From: Extensimonas perlucida
GTDB taxonomy: Bacteria; Pseudomonadota; Gammaproteobacteria; Burkholderiales; Burkholderiaceae_C
Assembly (NCBI RefSeq): GCF_007655255.1
Contig: NZ_VMYE01000002.1
Coordinates: 124,001 to 188,000, forward strand
Direction of reading: 5' to 3'
Length of the DNA: 64,000 bases
Under the pieces are notes generated by a model. That model searched no databases and was not told the DNA's origin. It saw only the letters and a list, made by a program, of their open reading frames with translations. The translations under genes and the position numbers were made by a program. Of the stretch, positions 59,278 through 64,000 are shown piece after piece. Positions within the stretch are counted from its first letter, which is position 1, and every line of letters begins with the position of its first letter.

Positions 59278-59533
59278 GGCGGGGATGCCGCGTTCATCGC
59301 GGGCAAAAAATCTTCAGGCTTCTTTATGGGGCCTGATGTGGTGGGTCGCAGATGCGTGCATCTGCGGGCCATCCAAGACCGTTGGTGTGCAGACCGGTGC
59401 ACTTAAACCATTCATGGGCCAACGCAGATGGCGATCCCGCTGCAGATGGAATTTGTTCCACCACAGTTGGTCGCTGCAACAAGAGCGTGTTCCAGGGTGC
59501 AAGCCCCAAAACACATTTTTTAAGGAGTAAACC
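59278..59533 (+). promoter_or_regulatory. rplJ leader region
   Basis: 256 bases without a gene between rplA and rplJ. In bacteria this mRNA leader commonly folds into the L10-L12 binding structure that limits rplJL translation. Several complementary GC/AT stretches are visible, but I did not establish the full fold. It ends with an AAGGAG ribosome site for a TTG start. Confidence 0.5.
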
Positions 59534-60034
59534 TTGAGTCTGAATCGCAGTGAGAAAGAAGCGGTCATACAAGATGTGACCAAGCTCGCCGCTAAAGCTC
59601 AAACGCTCGTGATTGCGGAATACCGTGGCATTACGGTGGCCGACATGACACGACTGCGCGTGGATGCACGCAGCAAAGGCGTGAGCCTGAGTGTTCTCAA
59701 GAACACCCTGGCACGCCGCGCGGTGGCAGGCAGCGCATTCGAAGTGGTGTCGGACCAATTGACGGGTCCGCTGATCTACGGCTTCTCGGAAGACGCCGTG
59801 GCTGCCGCGAAAGTGGTGGCCGATTTTGCGAAGACCAACGACAAATTGGTCATTCGCGGTGGCGCATTCGCAGGGAAAGCCCTCGACGTTGAAGGCGTGA
59901 AGCAGCTGGCCAACATTCCTTCGAAGGAAGTATTGCTGGCGCAGTTGTGTGGCTTGCTGAAGTCCCCCATCTCGCGTACCGCAGTGGTGCTCGGCGCGCT
60001 GGCTACGAAAAAAGGCGAAGCTGTCGCCGCATAA
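59534..60034 (+). CDS. rplJ: 50S ribosomal protein L10
   Basis: 166 residues beginning [14 protein letters not shown], with [17 protein letters not shown] typical of the family. It forms the stalk base holding L7/L12. The start is TTG, with AAGGAG 6 bases upstream; no in-frame ATG is close. A rare start codon here may lower translation along with leader-mediated control. Confidence 0.96.
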   Translation: MSLNRSEKEAVIQDVTKLAAKAQTLVIAEYRGITVADMTRLRVDARSKGVSLSVLKNTLARRAVAGSAFEVVSDQLTGPLIYGFSEDAVAAAKVVADFAKTNDKLVIRGGAFAGKALDVEGVKQLANIPSKEVLLAQLCGLLKSPISRTAVVLGALATKKGEAVAA

Positions 60035-60160
60035 GGGCGCAGCAAACTTGTCAACCCTGACCCATGCAAGCGCAGCTGTCTGGGCCACTCGCGGCGAAAA
60101 CGCCCTGGGCCTGCAGCGCGAATGTGGCATGGGTCCTCAACCCAATATCAGGAAATCAAA

Positions 60161-60544
<384 letters not shown>

Positions 60545-60613
60545 TTTTGGCCGTCCGCAAGGGCTGGAGCGCTCGCCAAGGGCCTCCAGCCTTTGGCGCT
60601 TTCAGAGCGCACC

Positions 60614-60642
60614 CGAAAACCCCGCTGCTCGGGCGGTTTTCG
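60614..60642. terminator. Attenuator-like stem-loop between rplL and rpoB
   Basis: CGAAAACC and GGTTTTCG form an 8-bp stem around a GC-rich loop, which itself can pair partly. No strong T run follows. A partial terminator or RNase III site here is established for the enteric rplL-rpoB boundary, and placement is the same. Confidence 0.5.
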
Positions 60643-60807
60643 AGTGTCTTCTGAATACCCCCGACAGCAGAAGACGCCTTGGTACGGGCGATGTGCAAGG
60701 CATCGCCGTCCGCCATGGTTGGTAGCGGCCAACCGCCAAGCCTGCAAAGTTTGACTTTGTGGGGCAGTCGTCGAAGACCCCCTTCCATGTCTTTGCCCGG
60801 AGATCTC

Positions 60808-63800
60808 ATGGCTTATTCTTTCACCGAACGCAAACGCATCCGCAAAAGTTTCGGCAGCCGCGAAAGCGTGTTGGAAGTTCCCTATCTGCTACAAATGCAA
60901 AAGGACGCCTATACGGCTTTCCTGCAGGCAGATACGCCGCCCCAAAAAAGGGCCAACGAAGGCCTGCAGGCCGCATTCCAATCCGCGTTCCCCATCGTCT
61001 CGCACAATGGCTTCGTCGAGATGAAGTTCATCGAATACAACCTGGCCAAGCCGGCGTTCGATGTGCGCGAATGCCAGACCCGCGGCCTCACCTTTGCCTC
61101 GGCCGTGCGGGCCAAGGTGCAGCTGATCATTTACGACCGTGAATCTTCCACGGCCCACTCGAAGGTGGTCAAGGAGGTCAAGGAGCAGGAGGTCTACATG
61201 GGCGAAGTGCCGCTCATGACCGACAAGGGCTCGTTCATCATCAATGGCACCGAGCGCGTGATCGTCTCGCAGCTGCACCGCTCGCCCGGCGTGTTCTTCG
61301 AGCACGACAAGGGCAAGACGCACAGCTCGGGCAAATTGCTGTTTTCCGCGCGCATCATTCCTTACCGTGGTTCGTGGCTGGACTTTGAATTCGATCCCAA
61401 GGATATTTTGTATTTCCGCGTGGACCGTCGGCGCAAGATGCCGGTCACGATTTTGCTCAAGGCGATCGGCCTGAATGCCGAGCAGATCCTTGCGCACTTT
61501 TTTGTCAACGACAACTTCCGCCTGATGGACAGCGGTGCGCAGCTGGAATTCATTGCCGACCGCCTCAAGGGTGAGGTGGCGCGCTTTGATATCACCGACA
61601 AATCCGGCAAGGTCGTCGTTCCCAAGGACAAGCGCATCACGGCGCGCCATGTGCGCGAGCTCGAACAATCGGGCACCACGCACATCAGCGTTCCCGAAGA
61701 CTATCTGATCGGCCGCGTGCTCGCGCGCAACATCGTCGATCCCGACACCGGCGAAATCCTCGCCAAAAGCAACGAGGAGTTGACCGAGGCCCTGCTGAAA
61801 AAGCTGCGCAGTGCAGGCGTGCAGGAGCTGCAGTGCCTCTACACCAACGAACTCGACCAGGGCCCCTACATCTCGCAGACGCTGCGCATCGACGAGACCG
61901 CGGACGAGTTTGCCGCGCGTGTGGCGATCTACCGCATGATGCGCCCCGGCGAGCCGCCCACCGAAGACGCCGTGCAGGCCTTGTTCCAGCGCCTGTTCTA
62001 CAACCCCGACACGTATGACCTCTCGCGCGTGGGGCGCATGAAGTTCAATGCGCGTGTGGGGCGCGCCGAGTCCACCGGCCCCATGGTGCTGTCGAATGAA
62101 GACATTCTGGCCGTGGTCAAAATCCTGGTCGAGCTGCGCAATGGCCGCGGCGAGGTCGATGACATCGACCACCTGGGCAACCGCCGCGTGCGCTGCGTGG
62201 GCGAGCTGGCTGAAAACCAGTACCGCACGGGCCTGGCGCGCATCGAAAAGGCCGTCAAGGAACGTCTGGGGCAGGCCGAGCAAGAGCCGCTGATGCCGCA
62301 CGACCTGATCAACTCCAAGCCGATTTCTGCGGCCTTGAAGGAATTCTTCGGCGCCTCGCAGCTCTCGCAGTTCATGGACCAGACCAATCCGCTGGCCGAG
62401 ATCACGCACAAGCGCCGTGTCTCGGCGCTTGGCCCTGGCGGTCTGACGCGCGAGCGTGCCGGCTTCGAGGTGCGTGACGTGCACGTCACGCACTATGGCC
62501 GCGTGTGCCCGATCGAAACGCCCGAAGGCCCGAACATCGGCCTGATCAACTCGCTGGCGCTGTACGCGCGCCTGAACGAATACGGCTTTATCGAAACGCC
62601 GTACCGCCGCGTGGTCGATGGCAAGGTCACGAGCGAGATCGACTACCTGTCCGCGATCGAGGAAGGCAAGTACGTGATCGCCCAGGCCAACGCCGCGCTC
62701 GACAAAGAGGGGCGCCTGGTGGGCGAGCTGGTCTCGGCGCGCGAAAAGGGCGAATCCATTCTGACCCCGCCCGAGACCGTGCAATACATGGACGTGTCGC
62801 CTGCGCAGATCGTTTCGGTGGCCGCGTCGCTCGTGCCCTTCCTGGAGCACGACGATGCGAACCGCGCCCTGATGGGCGCCAATATGTCGCGCCAGGCCGT
62901 GCCCGTGCTGCGGCCCGAAAAACCCCTGGTTGGCACCGGCATAGAGCGCGTGGCTGCGGTCGATTCGGGCACCGTGGTGACGGCCAAGCGCGGCGGCGTG
63001 GTGGACTATGTGGACGCCACGCGCATCGTGATCCGCGTCAACGACGCTGAAGCGGTGGCCGGTGAGGTCGGGGTGGACATCTACAACCTCATCAAGTACC
63101 AGCGCAGCAACCAGAACACCAACATCAGCCAGCGCCCCATCGTCAAGCGTGGCGACCGCCTCGAAAAAGGCGACGTGATCGCCGACGGCGCCTCGACCGA
63201 CCTGGGCGAGATCGCGATCGGGCAGAATATGCTGATCGCCTTCATGCCCTGGAACGGCTACAACTTCGAGGACTCGATCCTGATTTCCGAAAAGGTGGTG
63301 GCCGACGACCGCTACACCAGCATCCACATCGAGGAACTGGTGGTCATGGCGCGCGACACCAAACTGGGCGCCGAGGAAATCACGCGCGACATTCCGAACC
63401 TGAGCGAGCAGCAGCTCAACCGCCTCGACGACTCGGGCATCATCTACGTGGGTGCCGAGGTGCAGCCTGGCGACGTGCTCGTGGGCAAGGTCACGCCCAA
63501 GGGCGAAACCACGCTGACGCCTGAAGAAAAGCTGCTGCGCGCGATCTTCGGCGAAAAGGCCTCCGACGTGAAAGACACCTCGCTGCGCGTGGACCAAGGC
63601 TCGCAGGGCGTGGTGATCGACGTGCAGGTGTTCACGCGTGAAGGCATCCCGCGCGACAAGCGCGCGCAGCAGATCATCGACGACGAGCTCAAGCGCTTCC
63701 GCCTCGACTTGAACGACCAGCTGCGCATCGTCGAGGCCGACGCCTTCGACCGTATCGAGAAGCTCCTGCTCGGCCGCGTGGCCAACGGCGGCCCGCAAAA

Positions 63801-64000
63801 GTTGCCCAAGGGCACGAAGATCGACAAGGCCTATCTGGACGCGATCGACAAGTTCCATTGGTTCGACATCCGCCCCGCCGAGGACGAGGTCGCGGCGCAG
63901 CTCGAGAGCATCAAGAACGCGCTCGAGCAGACGCGCCACAACTTCGACCTCGCGTTCGAAGAAAAGCGCAAAAAGCTCACGCAAGGCGATGAGTTGCCCG
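60808..64000 (+). CDS. rpoB: RNA polymerase beta subunit, N-terminal part (3' end outside window)
   Basis: 1064 codons are visible from ATG ([20 protein letters not shown]), with no stop before the window end; the full protein should be about 1370 residues. The rifampicin-binding segment reads [16 protein letters not shown] followed by [13 protein letters not shown], with the positions equal to E. coli Asp516, His526 and Ser531 unchanged. The fork region [16 protein letters not shown] is intact. It follows rplL after 263 bases. Confidence 0.98.
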   Translation, partial: MAYSFTERKRIRKSFGSRESVLEVPYLLQMQKDAYTAFLQADTPPQKRANEGLQAAFQSAFPIVSHNGFVEMKFIEYNLAKPAFDVRECQTRGLTFASAVRAKVQLIIYDRESSTAHSKVVKEVKEQEVYMGEVPLMTDKGSFIINGTERVIVSQLHRSPGVFFEHDKGKTHSSGKLLFSARIIPYRGSWLDFEFDPKDILYFRVDRRRKMPVTILLKAIGLNAEQILAHFFVNDNFRLMDSGAQLEFIADRLKGEVARFDITDKSGKVVVPKDKRITARHVRELEQSGTTHISVPEDYLIGRVLARNIVDPDTGEILAKSNEELTEALLKKLRSAGVQELQCLYTNELDQGPYISQTLRIDETADEFAARVAIYRMMRPGEPPTEDAVQALFQRLFYNPDTYDLSRVGRMKFNARVGRAESTGPMVLSNEDILAVVKILVELRNGRGEVDDIDHLGNRRVRCVGELAENQYRTGLARIEKAVKERLGQAEQEPLMPHDLINSKPISAALKEFFGASQLSQFMDQTNPLAEITHKRRVSALGPGGLTRERAGFEVRDVHVTHYGRVCPIETPEGPNIGLINSLALYARLNEYGFIETPYRRVVDGKVTSEIDYLSAIEEGKYVIAQANAALDKEGRLVGELVSAREKGESILTPPETVQYMDVSPAQIVSVAASLVPFLEHDDANRALMGANMSRQAVPVLRPEKPLVGTGIERVAAVDSGTVVTAKRGGVVDYVDATRIVIRVNDAEAVAGEVGVDIYNLIKYQRSNQNTNISQRPIVKRGDRLEKGDVIADGASTDLGEIAIGQNMLIAFMPWNGYNFEDSILISEKVVADDRYTSIHIEELVVMARDTKLGAEEITRDIPNLSEQQLNRLDDSGIIYVGAEVQPGDVLVGKVTPKGETTLTPEEKLLRAIFGEKASDVKDTSLRVDQGSQGVVIDVQVFTREGIPRDKRAQQIIDDELKRFRLDLNDQLRIVEADAFDRIEKLLLGRVANGGPQKLPKGTKIDKAYLDAIDKFHWFDIRPAEDEVAAQLESIKNALEQTRHNFDLAFEEKRKKLTQGDELP

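Noticed and set aside
62340-62460. Rifampicin-resistance mutation in rpoB
   Set aside because: Residues at the main resistance positions match the sensitive type.
60889-63984. 1031-codon open frame on the minus strand opposite rpoB
   Set aside because: Shadow of rpoB; composition rich in Arg, His and Val with no motif.

Overview
The window is high-GC chromosomal DNA of a betaproteobacterium, most likely order Burkholderiales and probably family Comamonadaceae. This is inferred from the GC-rich codon use, the rpoN-lptB-lptA block, the tRNA-tuf-secE-nusG-rplKAJL-rpoB block, the type of general porin and the style of the dispersed short repeats. No 16S rRNA is present, so no genus is claimed. 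Gene density is high and no gene-free stretch exceeds 300 bases. The first gene (puuD) and the last (rpoB) run off the ends.

Layout. 1-8.0 kb: the end of the membrane urate hydroxylase gene, then a TetR repressor divergent from a three-gene RND efflux operon, with an AcrR-like operator between them. 8.0-16.0 kb: an EAL-CBS-GGDEF protein, glycerate 2-kinase, a porin, a Crp/Fnr regulator and a membrane HAMP-PAS-GGDEF protein. 16.0-27.6 kb: purine-use genes (xdhB, xdhA, a BMP-type nucleoside/purine ABC importer, adenine deaminase), interrupted by a PIN toxin-antitoxin pair. With puuD these cover adenine to hypoxanthine to xanthine to urate and the next oxidation. 27.7-33.7 kb: an MFS transporter, then a TetR-controlled acyl-CoA dehydrogenase, thioesterase-like protein and enoyl-CoA hydratase. 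33.9-36 kb: a bactofilin and a degenerate HD-GYP protein, convergent across two mobile-element remnants. 36.1-50.5 kb: glnE, yhdP, an amidase of the Nit family, rpoN, lptB, lptA, dsbA, a SPOR protein and argS. 50.7-55.1 kb: a PsiF protein, a small membrane protein, and a LysR regulator divergent from glcB. 55.2-64 kb: tRNA-Tyr, -Gly and -Thr, tuf, tRNA-Trp, secE, nusG, rplK, rplA, rplJ, rplL and rpoB.

The most unusual structure is a dispersed element of 161-162 bp with 20-bp terminal inverted repeats, flanked by CTAG. There are three full copies and one half copy. Two full copies lie in frame inside protein-coding genes (the HAMP region of the GGDEF protein and the N-terminal tail of the acyl-CoA TetR regulator). 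In both they are read in the same frame and give nearly the same 55-residue insert. The element is a long imperfect palindrome, and the half copy ends at its centre. A second, shorter and more diverged repeat of about 50 bp also falls inside protein linkers (PuuD, RpoN). Low-complexity expansions occur in xdhA, xdhB, one ABC ATPase gene and the LysR gene. I found no CRISPR array, prophage or intact transposase gene.
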